A stretch of DNA of 64,000 nt from Lewinellaceae bacterium (GCA_020636105.1 JACJYL010000002.1:1392001-1456000), one strand, 5' to 3'. Positions 7,576-16,613 are shown, numbered from the stretch's first letter. A program made the numbers and translations. The notes: generated from the letters alone by a model not told the origin.

Positions 7576-9414
7576 CTATTTCTCGTTAAAATCCCGGGAG
7601 ATCACCTGCTGATGGGCTTTCCCGACCCCTTCCGGAAAATCATCAGAAAAGAGGTCATGGACCAGGTATTCTTTATTTTTATTGTCATAGATGAGGGTAA
7701 TACTGTCGCTGACAAAACCGAAACCCTTATTAAAAACGTAATAAGCAAAGGAAGGAGAATCCTTGGCAAAGAGGTCTTTCCCGAAGTGATATTCCTCATT
7801 GGTGACATTCAGCTGTTTGAGTAGCGTATAGGAAATATCCGTCTGGTCTCCAAATTTCGAAATGGTCTGTTTGCCTGATTTTAAGGCACCCCCTAACCAA
7901 ATCATTGGGATTTCAAACCTGGCCAACTCGTAATGACTTGAATAAAAAGGCAAAACGGTGCTGTGATCAGCCACCAAAATGACAAGGGTGTTCTTCCAGT
8001 CGGGCGTTTCGCGTAAGCATTCAATGAATTCGAAGAGGGCATTGTCTGCATAATTGGCCGCATTGGCAAACAAGCGTTCCGGATCATCTCCGTCGAAGAT
8101 CATGGGTTGGGGTACATCAAAAGGTTCGTGGTTGCTGAGCGTCAAAATAGTTTTGATCCATGGAGAGGTATCAGACTGCATATCTTCATAAACCTTTTCG
8201 AAAAGAAGATGATCGTGCACTCCCCACTTGGCGTCATAATATTTCGAAGGAAAGGAGGTTTTATCCACCATCACGTCTGGTCCACAATGAATAATATAGG
8301 ATTTTATGTTGGCAAAATTGATGTCTCCTCCATAATAAAAAGAAGTATGGTAGCCCACCGTTTTTAAAGTTTTCAACAAGGACGGCAATTGGTCTACCTT
8401 TTTGGGTGAATTGGTAATGGAACTTGCAGGTATCGGCGGATACCCGCTCAAAATAGCCACCAGCCCTTTGTCCGTGCGTTCACCGCTGCCAAAAAAATTG
8501 GAAAAATAAATCCCTTCTTTTCCGTATTGATTCAAATGAGGGGTAATGACTATGGAGTCTCTTTCGCTGTACAACATCTTCTTTGTCATGCTTTCCATCA
8601 CGACCAGGACTATATTGGGACGTTTTTTCTTTAATATTTTCTTCGTTTTTTTTGCCGGACGGTAAAGATCATCCACAATGGATTGTGCCAGTCCTTCGGG
8701 CATGTGTTTGTAGGAATGCTGCTGTTTATCGAGTTCCGTAATGGAATGGGCCACATTCCAAAAAACATTGGTGGCCCCCTGGTTACAATAATTATTCGTG
8801 CTGAAATATACGCTGCTTTCGTTCAACGGGCTGAGCCCCACTCCTCCCCGAATGGGAATGATGAGCAATATTCCCAAGGCTATAAAAGTCAAAGGGGTAA
8901 CGATCCAGCTTCTTTTGTGGCTGACCGATGCGGGTTTGAGGATTTTATCAAAAGCGTAATAACACAGGCCCGTCATGATCAGGATGGCAGGAATACCTAC
9001 GGCAAGTTCAGCGAAAGAAATAAAATTCACCGCTTCTTCAGGGTTCTTCAGGTACAGGAATGGCGAAACATCGAGCCGGTACCCCCAATGATGGTAAATA
9101 CGCAAATCGGTAGCCATCAGTATGGTGGTGATAAAAAGAATAAAAAAAGTGTAGTATTTGATAAAAGGCCCGAATTTGTTGCCTTTAAAAAATGAACTGA
9201 GTATGAAATACACCACCGGTAAAATAAGGAAGTATCCCGTAACGGAAGCATCCATTTTCAGTCCATGCAGAAAAATGTCCATAACCTGCCCGGTAGACGA
9301 AACGGCTAAGGTTTTATCATAGTTGTATATCAAAAAGATCAATCTGGCGACGGAAAAATACGCCATCCAAAACAACCCATATTTTAAAAAAAAAGAAAGT
9401 TTAGCCTTTGTCAA
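7576..9414 (-). CDS. LTA synthase-like sulfatase-fold membrane enzyme
   Basis: The protein (612 aa) has five N-terminal membrane helices in residues 1-190 and then an extracytoplasmic alkaline-phosphatase-fold domain. The metal and catalytic motifs of the LtaS/OpgB group are present: NIVLVVMESM, the nucleophile Thr in GERTDKG, WGVHDHLLFEKV, TLSNHEPF and VADHST. Such enzymes transfer phosphoglycerol or phosphoethanolamine groups from phospholipids to glycans or lipids, or hydrolyse them, using Mn2+. Gram-negative bacteria lack lipoteichoic acid, so a periplasmic glycan or lipid A modifier is a better guess. The gene stands between the YddG-like exporter and the DUF2027-Smr gene on the same strand with gaps of about 55 bp. 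Confidence 0.88.
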   Translation of the reverse strand: MTKAKLSFFLKYGLFWMAYFSVARLIFLIYNYDKTLAVSSTGQVMDIFLHGLKMDASVTGYFLILPVVYFILSSFFKGNKFGPFIKYYTFFILFITTILMATDLRIYHHWGYRLDVSPFLYLKNPEEAVNFISFAELAVGIPAILIMTGLCYYAFDKILKPASVSHKRSWIVTPLTFIALGILLIIPIRGGVGLSPLNESSVYFSTNNYCNQGATNVFWNVAHSITELDKQQHSYKHMPEGLAQSIVDDLYRPAKKTKKILKKKRPNIVLVVMESMTKKMLYSERDSIVITPHLNQYGKEGIYFSNFFGSGERTDKGLVAILSGYPPIPASSITNSPKKVDQLPSLLKTLKTVGYHTSFYYGGDINFANIKSYIIHCGPDVMVDKTSFPSKYYDAKWGVHDHLLFEKVYEDMQSDTSPWIKTILTLSNHEPFDVPQPMIFDGDDPERLFANAANYADNALFEFIECLRETPDWKNTLVILVADHSTVLPFYSSHYELARFEIPMIWLGGALKSGKQTISKFGDQTDISYTLLKQLNVTNEEYHFGKDLFAKDSPSFAYYVFNKGFGFVSDSITLIYDNKNKEYLVHDLFSDDFPEGVGKAHQQVISRDFNEK

Positions 9415-9469
9415 TCAATTAGGTATTAAGAGCGTGTCAATAAAGAATTAAGGTTGATGAGCATTTAAA

Positions 9470-10528
9470 TTAGTCCTCCTTAAAAATAACCTCAGTGGCC
9501 CCATATCCGTATCTTGGATGGAATTCGTTTTTGAATGAAGTCACTTCCGGCATCTGGATGAGCCTGGAGGCGATGAGGTCTTTGAGCTTTCCTTCTCCCA
9601 GGCCATGGATGATAAAAACCCTATCAACCCCAAGCCGTATCGCCTGACTCAAATACTGGTCGAAGGCAGCAATTTGTATGCGTACGATCTCTGCATTTTT
9701 CATCTTCGCCGAATTGCTGACCAGTTTTTCTATATGCAGGTCAAGTTCAGTCGTAAAATTGGCCATTGCCTCCACTTCGTGCCCCATTCTTTTCAGATTA
9801 CCTTGCTGAACGGGTTTCAGTCCGGCACTTCTTTTCGTGTAGCTTCGTAAATCCTCCTGTTCCTGCTTCTCCCGCAGACTGTCCGTGTCATCCAGGTTTT
9901 CAAAAATGCGATAAAGGTGAACCTGCTTATTGAGAATAGGCGCCGTTTTCAGGCTATTGAAAAACTGCTTGGCTTTGATCTTTAATATTTTATGCAAACG
10001 CGTGCCTGTACCCATCGTCGTAATGCGCCAACATTCTATCTCTACTTCGGGCGCATCGTTGAGCTCATCATAAAGCATTTCACCTACCGGGAACATAGTC
10101 TCCCCGTCAATTTTACCGTTATAGCGTTCTTCCACATAACCGTTGATGGAAAGGGTCAGGGTAAAAAGGCAATCGTATTTGGTATCATTGATCAAAAACA
10201 GTTCAAACTTTTCTGTCGTACCGTCAGTCCTAAGTACAGGGTCAAATACCAGTTGGAGCCCGTAACTTTTCAGGATGGAATATTGTTGCCTCGCACGGAG
10301 GTCAATGGGAGCTGATGGCTTTTTGACCTGCTTCCCCGGAACAATTTTCGCCTTTACCCTGCCGGGATCTTCCTCACCGTCCAAACGCTGGAGATCTTCT
10401 ATAAATGCAGGGATTTCCATGCCATCCAGGAGCCGTACATTCAGCATATTGCCTTCCAGCAACCCCGCTACGGTACCCACATCCCCGGTGTGCAAAAATT
10501 TGACTTTAGTCCCGACCGCGTATAACAT
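9470..10528 (-). CDS. DUF2027 / Smr-domain protein
   Basis: Residues 1-60 form a small SH3-like start (GTKVKFLHTGDVGTVAG) followed by the DUF2027 core. The last 80 residues are an Smr domain with its three hallmark motifs: ELDLHIEKL, the HGLGEGKLKDLI loop and the C-terminal YGYGATEVIF. Smr domains in MutS2 and relatives are nucleases or nucleic-acid-binding modules; the DUF2027-Smr pair is typical of Bacteroidota and uncharacterised. No signal peptide, so cytoplasmic. A promoter match lies 61 bp upstream of the ATG. Confidence 0.88.
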   Translation of the reverse strand: MLYAVGTKVKFLHTGDVGTVAGLLEGNMLNVRLLDGMEIPAFIEDLQRLDGEEDPGRVKAKIVPGKQVKKPSAPIDLRARQQYSILKSYGLQLVFDPVLRTDGTTEKFELFLINDTKYDCLFTLTLSINGYVEERYNGKIDGETMFPVGEMLYDELNDAPEVEIECWRITTMGTGTRLHKILKIKAKQFFNSLKTAPILNKQVHLYRIFENLDDTDSLREKQEQEDLRSYTKRSAGLKPVQQGNLKRMGHEVEAMANFTTELDLHIEKLVSNSAKMKNAEIVRIQIAAFDQYLSQAIRLGVDRVFIIHGLGEGKLKDLIASRLIQMPEVTSFKNEFHPRYGYGATEVIFKED

Positions 10529-10588
10529 AAGATTTTAATGTTTAAAAGAGTTCTTTACTCCAACAATGGTAAAATACGTACCTTTCGA

Positions 10589-10596
10589 CAAAGATA
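10589..10596 (-). promoter_or_regulatory. Bacteroidota -7 element for the DUF2027-Smr gene
   Basis: The plus strand reads CAAAGATA, which is TATCTTTG on the coding strand and fits TAnnTTTG exactly. It is 61 bp before the start codon. I see no good -33 TTG at the usual spacing, so this is a moderate call. Confidence 0.45.
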
Positions 10597-10608
10597 ACAT
10601 CAAAAATG

Positions 10609-10695
10609 TAATTTGTCACTCGTTACTCAATTATGCTTATTCGTTTTCTTTGTTTTACAAAGAAAAAAGCATCGGGTAACCAGTAACCAGCAGCC
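10609..10695. repeat. Inverted arms with 7-bp phasing
   Basis: The left arm contains GTCACTC GTTACTC and the right arm, after an A/T-rich centre, contains GGGTAAC CAGTAAC CAGCAGC. The heptamers are inverted relative to one another, as in the larger element at 34728-34823. It ends just before the methyltransferase start. Confidence 0.55.
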
Positions 10696-10698
10696 TGT

Positions 10699-11346
10699 AT
10701 GAGATTACGTTGGAAAATAGCCCAGGCCATGGAATTGCGTTGGTGGAAAAATTATTTAAAACGCAAACCTGTTGGAGATTACCTGGCTCTAAAAAAGCTG
10801 TATTGGGATAGGGTTTTAAACCAATTGTCCGTTGAGGTAAGAAAGCATGCCATCATTTTGGATGCAGGCTGCGGTCCGGCAGGAATATTTATGGTATTGG
10901 ATAATCAACAGGTAGTTGCGGTAGATCCGTTAATCAACGAATATGAGTCTACCCTTCCTCATTTCGATCGGGCGATCTATCCCAATGTCCACTTTTTTAA
11001 CAATCCACTGGAAGCCTTTGAACCCGAACAAAAATACGACTACATTTTTTGTCTCAACGCCATCAACCATGTGGCAAATATCCATAAAAGCCTGGACAAC
11101 CTTTTTTCCTGGCTGGCTCCCGGGGGCAAGCTTATCCTCTCCACCGATGCCCATAAACACTCATGGCTTAAACCAGTTTTCAAAGCCCTTCCGGGCGACA
11201 TTCTCCATCCGCATCAATACGATCTTCAGGAGTACCGGGATATGCTTTTGCAAAGAGGCGCCAAAATCGAAAAGGAAGTCTGTTTGAAAAAAGGGAATAT
11301 TTTTGATTACTGGATATGGGTGATGGAGAAAACAAATCATCCCTGA
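10699..11346 (+). CDS. Class I SAM-dependent methyltransferase, 215 aa
   Basis: The glycine-rich SAM-binding motif I is IILDAGCGPAGIF, followed by an acidic end of strand 2 (VVAVDPL), motif post-I and the strand 4 region YDYIFCLNAINHVANIH typical of methyltransferase type 11/12 proteins, then SWLAPGGKLILSTD. The N-terminal 50 residues are basic and may bind substrate. The acceptor cannot be inferred. It is a single plus-strand gene between minus-strand genes; the stop is 24 bp from the convergent small membrane gene. Confidence 0.85.
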   Translation: MRLRWKIAQAMELRWWKNYLKRKPVGDYLALKKLYWDRVLNQLSVEVRKHAIILDAGCGPAGIFMVLDNQQVVAVDPLINEYESTLPHFDRAIYPNVHFFNNPLEAFEPEQKYDYIFCLNAINHVANIHKSLDNLFSWLAPGGKLILSTDAHKHSWLKPVFKALPGDILHPHQYDLQEYRDMLLQRGAKIEKEVCLKKGNIFDYWIWVMEKTNHP

Positions 11347-11370
11347 TTTTTCCAAGGGATGGTCCAAAAA

Positions 11371-11640
11371 TCAATTGTTTTTTTTATGCGCTAAACTCAA
11401 CAACCAAAATTTCACCACAGTAAGCACCCCTCCTCCAATTATCGCCGTGATTAGCCTCTTTATCTGTCTGGAATGGAAAATTTCTCCCGTAAATTTCCCT
11501 TCCACATAATCGTTCATAAACGGGATCATGTACATGATAAAAAAGAACCATAAGAAGGAATAAATCACCCTCTTTTGCGTAGGCTTATTTTTTTGCTCCA
11601 TTAGTCCCGGGTTTTTATTATTAATATTGAAACTATTCAT
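11371..11640 (-). CDS. Small membrane protein, 89 aa
   Basis: The protein has two hydrophobic segments (VIYSFLWFFFIMYMIPF and TAIIGGGVLTVVKFWLLSL) and a basic tail. Its first ATG overlaps the stop of the upstream M1 peptidase gene by 8 bp, which suggests coupling; a second possible start is the Met at 11601, giving 76 residues. I do not recognise the family. It is probably an inner-membrane protein. Confidence 0.6.
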   Translation of the reverse strand: MNSFNINNKNPGLMEQKNKPTQKRVIYSFLWFFFIMYMIPFMNDYVEGKFTGEIFHSRQIKRLITAIIGGGVLTVVKFWLLSLAHKKNN

Positions 11641-13483
11641 TCGTAATTGAGTTATCCGCCATATTCACATCCAGGTTCCATTGATTTTTGAGGATCACCT
11701 TTTGGACGTCGCCTTTCACTTCAAGTGGAATTTCATTGGTGTCCATCCAAACCCGTGCAGGCATTGCCTTGGTGGTTTTGGCCCCTCCTTTACCGATTAT
11801 TTCGATTTCAAACGCCAGCGGCAAACCTCCTTTATTGACCACTTTTAACTTTCCATTTTCCTTAACCAGGCTTAAGTCCGCATAACTCGTTTCAAAATAA
11901 AATTTATGGTAAAACCAGTTGACGGTGGGGTCGTTGTCCGGGTTGAACGTGTAGAAAAAATCGTAAGGAACAGGGTGTTTGAACCCCCAGTTTTTAAAAT
12001 AATTCTTAAGCCTTTCGGCGAATACTTCTTTGCCCAATAAATCCCTCAGGCACAGAACGGCATAGGACGGTTTGCTGTAGCTGGCATGTCGGTAAGCCGG
12101 GTAGTATTCCAGGTAATTGGTCAGCGTCATGATGGGCAGTTCCTGCTGGGTACCGGCGATGTTGTAGTAACGCTCCAGTTTGTAAGGAATGTAATCATTG
12201 TCCATATTCCGATCCTCGAAATAGAATATGGGACAGACGTTGGCCCAGGCCTCATCCATCCATGCATATTTGCGCTCATTCGTGCCGATATAAAATGGGA
12301 AATAGGTATGTGCCACTTCATGCACGGTCAGGGAATGTAAGGATTGTTCTTCCGATACACTCGGGTCATTGACCATCATCGGGAATTCCATAGCGGCCCC
12401 TGCATTGATGATCGTCATGTCGGTATATGGATAATCCACCCCGGGAAAGTTTTCCGACAGGGACCGAATGGCCTCAGCAGCTACCCCGGCGACCTTAAAA
12501 AAATCAGGAGAGGATTTCAGGTACACGGCATCGACAAAAACGTCTTTGCTTTTCAGCTTGACGGTTGAACCGTCCCACAAGGCATTTTTGCAGGCACTGA
12601 AAGAGAAATCGGGCGCGAGGGGCGCATTATAGTGCCAGGTATGTTTCTCCCCTTCCCGGGTTATTTTTCCTGATTCCAGATCCAGGGAATCGACAATATG
12701 GATTACCGTTGCGGAAGTAAGTGCATTTTGGTAACGCTTTTCAAACCTGGGGGCCAGGATGTCTTTTGAATTTTGCAAACGGCCCGTAGCACTGACGATA
12801 TACTCTGCCGGAGCCGTGATCTTCACATCGTAAGTATTGAAATCAGAGTAAAATTCGTGCAGCAGGTTGTAATCCATCTTATCCCAGCCATCCACATCAT
12901 CGTAAACGGCCACTTTCGGATAAAAATACCCCACAAAAATGACTCCGTTGTCGTAATCCCCCATTCTCAATTGCAGCCCTTTGATCATCTGGAAATCCCA
13001 ACGGGCCTCGATGACTACTTTTTCGCCCGGCAGCACCGGCTTGTTTAGTCTGACGATCAGGTTGGTACTGGTGTAACTGGCCTGAGTGGCCATATCCACC
13101 GTTTCACCGCCAATGGTCAGGTATTCGATGTTTACCGTATTGTCGTTGAGGATATTTTTGGGAATATCGAAAACGCGTTTGGCATCCTTGTTCAATACAT
13201 TTTGATACAAAGCGAGTACGATCTCTTTGAGTGTGTCCGGACTTTCATTAAAATACAGGATGGTTTCACTTCCTTTTACGGTGCGACTTTCCGGCACCAA
13301 CTCAACATCGATGTTGTAATCGGCATGGTTTTGCCAATAATTTTCCCCGGGAGCACCGCTGGTACTGCGGATGCCTTTTTCATAATTGGGCAATAAATTT
13401 CGGGGAATGATCAGGTCCTGCTGGGCAAAAACCAACACGGATAAACTTAACAGGCAGATGGAGGTGAAGATCTTTTTCATCAA
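11633..13483 (-). CDS. M1 family metallopeptidase (exported)
   Basis: A 20-residue signal peptide (MMKKIFTSICLLSLSVLVFA) precedes an M1-type N-terminal beta domain and a catalytic domain with HEVAH at residues 388-392 and the third ligand Glu at 411 (MDEAWAN), exactly the HEXXH-X18-E spacing. The exopeptidase loop reads AAMEFPM, close to the GAMEN motif. Unlike the gene at the left edge it lacks a T9SS tail, so it should remain in the periplasm or be bound to the membrane. It probably cleaves N-terminal residues from peptides. A -7 promoter match lies 31 bp upstream, and the small membrane protein gene overlaps its 3' end. Confidence 0.9.
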   Translation of the reverse strand: MMKKIFTSICLLSLSVLVFAQQDLIIPRNLLPNYEKGIRSTSGAPGENYWQNHADYNIDVELVPESRTVKGSETILYFNESPDTLKEIVLALYQNVLNKDAKRVFDIPKNILNDNTVNIEYLTIGGETVDMATQASYTSTNLIVRLNKPVLPGEKVVIEARWDFQMIKGLQLRMGDYDNGVIFVGYFYPKVAVYDDVDGWDKMDYNLLHEFYSDFNTYDVKITAPAEYIVSATGRLQNSKDILAPRFEKRYQNALTSATVIHIVDSLDLESGKITREGEKHTWHYNAPLAPDFSFSACKNALWDGSTVKLKSKDVFVDAVYLKSSPDFFKVAGVAAEAIRSLSENFPGVDYPYTDMTIINAGAAMEFPMMVNDPSVSEEQSLHSLTVHEVAHTYFPFYIGTNERKYAWMDEAWANVCPIFYFEDRNMDNDYIPYKLERYYNIAGTQQELPIMTLTNYLEYYPAYRHASYSKPSYAVLCLRDLLGKEVFAERLKNYFKNWGFKHPVPYDFFYTFNPDNDPTVNWFYHKFYFETSYADLSLVKENGKLKVVNKGGLPLAFEIEIIGKGGAKTTKAMPARVWMDTNEIPLEVKGDVQKVILKNQWNLDVNMADNSITNE

Positions 13484-13513
13484 TTGTATTTATTTGCAGG
13501 AAAAAATGCAGCT

Positions 13514-13521
13514 CAAATTTA
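13514..13521 (-). promoter_or_regulatory. Bacteroidota -7 element for the exported M1 peptidase
   Basis: The plus strand reads CAAATTTA, that is TAAATTTG on the coding strand, an exact TAnnTTTG match 31 bp before the ATG. No clear -33 element is seen. Confidence 0.4.
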
Positions 13522-13560
13522 GTATTTTTTTCGGGTCGTCACTTTTTAAAACCGCAAAAA

Positions 13561-14310
13561 TCATTTCTCGGGATACCAGTCCCGCAATCTCACCCTAATC
13601 CCCGGATTAGCGAAGTTAATATTCATTTTGAATTGTTCCACATCGCTGAATATCCCGTCACCCCCCCGGTAATGGAAAGGATAGACCACTTTGGGATTAA
13701 ATGCCAAAACGGCAGAAGTCGCCTGTTCGATATCCATGGTATAAGGCAGGTTCATACAGACGAAAGCGACATCAATATTTTCAAGGTTGCGCATTTCTTC
13801 AATATCTTCTGTATCTCCGGAAATGTACAAACGCTTGCCGCCAATCTCCAACACGTAACCATTGCCCCAACCTTTGGGATGAAATGAATCAGCTGCTTCG
13901 GGCAAATTATACATGGGCACTGCGATGATTTTGATGCCGTTTGTTTCTGTTTCGGCTCCATTTTTCAGGGCGGTGATCCGACCAAAAGCAATTTCCCCCA
14001 GATTCTCGACGACAGATTGAGGGGCGATGAGTTCAGCTTCCCCGAGTGAAAGCCCGCTCAATGTCTCTTTATTGAGATGATCACCGTGTTTATGGGTAAT
14101 CAAAACGAGGTCGGGAGCCTGGAAACCGGCAAATCGTTCTGCTCCTCCGTAAGGGTCGATGAAAATGGTTTTACCGTTCCATTCCAGCACCATTGTGGCG
14201 TGGAAGATCGGCGTTAAGATGATATCGCCCTTATCAGTGGGGATGGTATCTTTTTGTGCGAATAAGCTGATGCTGATAAACAGCAGGAAATGGATTAGGA
14301 TAATTCTCAT
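13561..14310 (-). CDS. Exported MBL-fold metal-dependent hydrolase (UlaG-like)
   Basis: The 249-residue protein starts with a signal peptide (MRIILIHFLLFISISLFAQ). The metallo-beta-lactamase motif is ITHKHGDHL (HxHxDH), followed by further ligands in ISGDTEDIEEM and a late YPFHYRGGD His. The compact single-domain layout resembles UlaG/YtkL-type MBL hydrolases, most of which have unknown substrates. The gene is 78 bp upstream of the M1 peptidase gene on the same strand, so they may be co-transcribed, although the promoter match at 13514 gives the M1 gene its own start. Confidence 0.85.
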   Translation of the reverse strand: MRIILIHFLLFISISLFAQKDTIPTDKGDIILTPIFHATMVLEWNGKTIFIDPYGGAERFAGFQAPDLVLITHKHGDHLNKETLSGLSLGEAELIAPQSVVENLGEIAFGRITALKNGAETETNGIKIIAVPMYNLPEAADSFHPKGWGNGYVLEIGGKRLYISGDTEDIEEMRNLENIDVAFVCMNLPYTMDIEQATSAVLAFNPKVVYPFHYRGGDGIFSDVEQFKMNINFANPGIRVRLRDWYPEK

Positions 14311-14704
14311 AATATAGTTTGTTTGATTCTTCTTAACAACCCGACTTTAGCTATGGTTGTAAACAATTAATGTGTCTGATTGAATTTACTACTCTAAGTA
14401 AGTGCGGTGACAGTATTAAACAACTAATAAAAATTAGAACGATTAAGCATACTTCTGACTTCTAATGTAGAAGTATTTTCCATTTTAATTCGTCCTCTTA
14501 CCTCCTTTTAAAATTATGTTTTTCAAAAAAAATCGGCCGTCAGGGTAACCTTTTTCAAAACCATGTGATATACTATCAAAACCACCATGAAAACACTGCG
14601 GGCCCGGAATGCTCCCCAAAAACCAATGAAAATCACACCCTTTAAAAAATAGCACTATCCCTGATAGCACCCCAAAATCCATATTTGAAACATAACATGA
14701 GTTC

Positions 14705-14749
14705 ATCCCGAATTTCATCTAATCAGATTAAATTCGGGATTTTTCTTTT
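14705..14749 (+). terminator. Rho-independent terminator-like hairpin without a plus-strand gene
   Basis: An 11-bp perfect stem (ATCCCGAATTT/AAATTCGGGAT) encloses a second 4-bp stem (ATCT/AGAT) and is followed directly by TTTTCTTTT on the plus strand. Both flanking genes are on the minus strand, so a plus-strand transcript that it would stop is not obvious. Confidence 0.6.
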
Positions 14750-14772
14750 ACAAAAGAAATAAACCGCAAAAC

Positions 14773-14797
14773 CTGCCTTCCGTCGCGGCAGCAGGCA
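14773..14797. repeat. Degenerate CCTGCC-family palindrome
   Basis: It reads CCTGCCTTCC and ends GCAGCAGGC around a GTCGCG centre. It matches the better copies 140 bp downstream with several substitutions. Confidence 0.55.
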
Positions 14798-14912
14798 AAA
14801 TTTAAAACAAGTAACCGCAAAATTTAGAAGTGTTTGGGTCGTGGGTTAGGTGTTTTGCGACAAAAAATGACTTTTTTCCAAAACCCAAACCTTTTGCCCA
14901 CTCACTTTTACA

Positions 14913-14986
14913 CCTGCCTTCCTGCGTCAGCAGGCAGGTTTTAAATTCCTTGTTTTACACCTGCCTTCCTGCGTCTGCAGGCAGGT
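14913..14986. repeat. Two CCTGCC-family palindromes, 46 bp apart
   Basis: The copies at 14913-14940 and 14959-14986 each begin ACCTGCCTTCCTGCGTC and end GCAGGCAGGT, differing by a single A/T change. Flanking TTTTACAC and TTTTA are also shared, so the whole 46-bp unit has been duplicated in tandem. Confidence 0.85.
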
Positions 14987-15074
14987 TTTACATTTAAAAA
15001 ATACTTCAAATAATCAAAAAATTTCTATTTCAGATAGTTTTTGAAAATTCGGGACTCATGTTTTTTTGCTCCTT

Positions 15075-16154
15075 TTACAATACGATCCACTCCCCATCCG
15101 TGGTAAGGTATTGCCGCATTAAATCGGCCGTCATACAGGAATGGACGGGTAGTACAATGAGGTAATCGCCTATTTTGTATTTCGTCATTTCCAACGGCGG
15201 CACCACCACGATGCCATGCTCCTGGGATATACTTCGCAGGTACATTCCCGGAATTACCTCTCCCCAACCATTATCTTCCATGGTAGCTATTCTGCCGTAA
15301 ATAGTGCCCAACTGCTCATCCTGCATGTTGTCTTTTGAAAAATGGACCCCGCCTCCGTAAACCACGATCTCATTCCTGTTTTGATGAATTGCCACTATCG
15401 GACAGGCCATAGCCACAGCGATCTGATCGACAGCACAAGATCCGATCTGATGCTGAACCAGATCGTAAAAAACAAAATTACCCGGTCGCAATTCATCTGC
15501 ACCTGTAAAATCCTCTGCGACACTGCACCCCGGCGTATCTCCCACGGAGATGATCAGGCCGGGATATTTTTCCTGGTATTGCTTTTTTAGCGCTGCCATT
15601 ATGGCAAGTGTAGTCTCATGAACGCTAAGAATATCCTGGTTGGTTCGACATTGGTAAGTGTGCCCTGCGTGGGCAAGGAAGCCTTTAAACCGGAGGTTGT
15701 CACTATTTTCTGTCAACTGAAGGATCTCATCAATGGTATCTGTTTCGTCCGGTTTTAGCCCCGTCCGTCGGGTTCCCACATCAATTTTAATAAAAAATCC
15801 TACTTCAAACCTCAGGTTTTCTTTTAAAAACCGGGCCGTTTCCACCGATTCGACCAGGAGATTGAGGTGAATTTTTCGCGCCAACTTATTGATGGTATGA
15901 ATCTCCAATATATTCACCGGAAAAGCCACTGTTATGTCCTGCCATTCGGGAGCAAAATACGAGGCCATTTCAAAGGAGGAGACCGTTATCCTTTCCACCC
16001 CGGCTTCTTTAAACCACCTGCCAATTTCCAGGGATTGATGCGTTTTGAAATGAGGCCGGAGAACCACCCCGTTTTTCCTTGCTTTTTCCGCCATGGTAAC
16101 GATGTTCAGTCGGCACTTTTTTTCATCGAGAAGAAGCGTTGGTTTAGTGATCAT
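15075..16154 (-). CDS. D-serine dehydratase / D-threonine aldolase-like PLP enzyme
   Basis: The 359-residue protein has the alanine-racemase-type N-terminal barrel: TPTLLLD-like opening (TKPTLLLDEKK), then LRPHFKTHQ in which Lys is the PLP lysine, followed by the phosphate-binding VGDTPGCS. The C-terminal beta domain carries the HxC zinc pair in PVHSCMTADL, which in the DSD1/D-threonine aldolase group binds the metal needed for catalysis. It would eliminate ammonia from D-serine or cleave D-threonine or another D-3-hydroxy amino acid in the cytoplasm. The two activities cannot be told apart here. The STAS-like gene lies 34 bp upstream on the same strand. Confidence 0.85.
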   Translation of the reverse strand: MITKPTLLLDEKKCRLNIVTMAEKARKNGVVLRPHFKTHQSLEIGRWFKEAGVERITVSSFEMASYFAPEWQDITVAFPVNILEIHTINKLARKIHLNLLVESVETARFLKENLRFEVGFFIKIDVGTRRTGLKPDETDTIDEILQLTENSDNLRFKGFLAHAGHTYQCRTNQDILSVHETTLAIMAALKKQYQEKYPGLIISVGDTPGCSVAEDFTGADELRPGNFVFYDLVQHQIGSCAVDQIAVAMACPIVAIHQNRNEIVVYGGGVHFSKDNMQDEQLGTIYGRIATMEDNGWGEVIPGMYLRSISQEHGIVVVPPLEMTKYKIGDYLIVLPVHSCMTADLMRQYLTTDGEWIVL

Positions 16155-16188
16155 GGTGGATTGTTTTTGGTAATGTTGAAGATAAAAT

Positions 16189-16581
16189 TTACAAAAATTG
16201 TTTCAACCATTCTTTGGCAGCCTGGTCATCGGTAAAACTTTTCATCGGGATCGGGGGTGGCTTGAGGCTGAATAAAATATTCATAATGAATCTGGAAAGC
16301 CCGGGTTTCGATACCATGGCCATGGCAGAATAGATTTCGGGCAACTTTTCCGTGGAAAATTGTCGGGTCGCCTTATCCGGTACCGGGGAGTTGACGAGGT
16401 AAATCAGCAAAGGAACGGGATGGTCATTCGTCAATTTCTTGACAAAACTCACATTGTCCGATATGAGTTCAACCGTTCTTCTGGTGCTTTTGGACAAGGA
16501 AACGAGGATACCGTCATCAAACCAGTATGTGGCTATTTTTCCTTCGAAAATTTCTTTGTCTTTCGGAATTTTTATTTGCAT
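16189..16581 (-). CDS. STAS/SpoIIAA-like small protein
   Basis: This 130-residue soluble protein has the alternating strand-helix pattern of SpoIIAA/STAS-like domains seen in Bacteroidota (ATYWFDDGILVSLSK at the start, PLLIYLVNS as a central strand, then a helix with AMAMVS and a C-terminal DDQAAKEWLKQF helix, typical of STAS/SEC14-like proteins where a D-x-x-A-A-x-x-W-L ending is frequent). These proteins are usually of unknown or regulatory role. It shares a 90-bp divergent region with the M48 protease gene, containing a perfect palindrome. Confidence 0.6.
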   Translation of the reverse strand: MQIKIPKDKEIFEGKIATYWFDDGILVSLSKSTRRTVELISDNVSFVKKLTNDHPVPLLIYLVNSPVPDKATRQFSTEKLPEIYSAMAMVSKPGLSRFIMNILFSLKPPPIPMKSFTDDQAAKEWLKQFL

Positions 16582-16613
16582 TAATTTTCTTTTTATTGGT
16601 AAAAATGAGGATA

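Larger units (their letters stand above)
14694..15062. repeat. Segment flanked by inverted copies of a 22-bp motif
   Basis: The left end (14694-14715) is the reverse complement of AAATTCGGGATGAACTCATG plus TT. The right end (15045-15062) is AAATTCGGGACTCATGTT in the opposite orientation, lacking four bases. A third, perfect 22-bp copy lies at 59519-59540. The pair encloses 369 bp without a gene, similar to a miniature element, but no target duplication was established. Confidence 0.45.
14311..15074. other. Long intergenic region with hairpins and repeats
   Basis: This 764-bp region between two minus-strand genes has no credible coding frame; a 77-codon minus-strand frame at 14485-14718 lacks any family signal and overlaps a hairpin. 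It holds an 8-bp-stem hairpin (14449-14476, ATACTTCT/AGAAGTAT), a strong plus-strand terminator-like hairpin (14705-14749), inverted copies of a 22-bp motif at 14694 and 15045, and three CCTGCC-family palindromes. Confidence 0.7.

Noticed and set aside
8683..9195. Plus-strand open frame of 170 codons inside the LTA synthase-like gene
   Set aside because: Antisense to a gene with all expected motifs; no signal of its own.
14485..14718. Minus-strand frame of 77 codons in the 764-bp gap
   Set aside because: No family signal, overlaps a terminator-like hairpin, and base pattern does not look coding.
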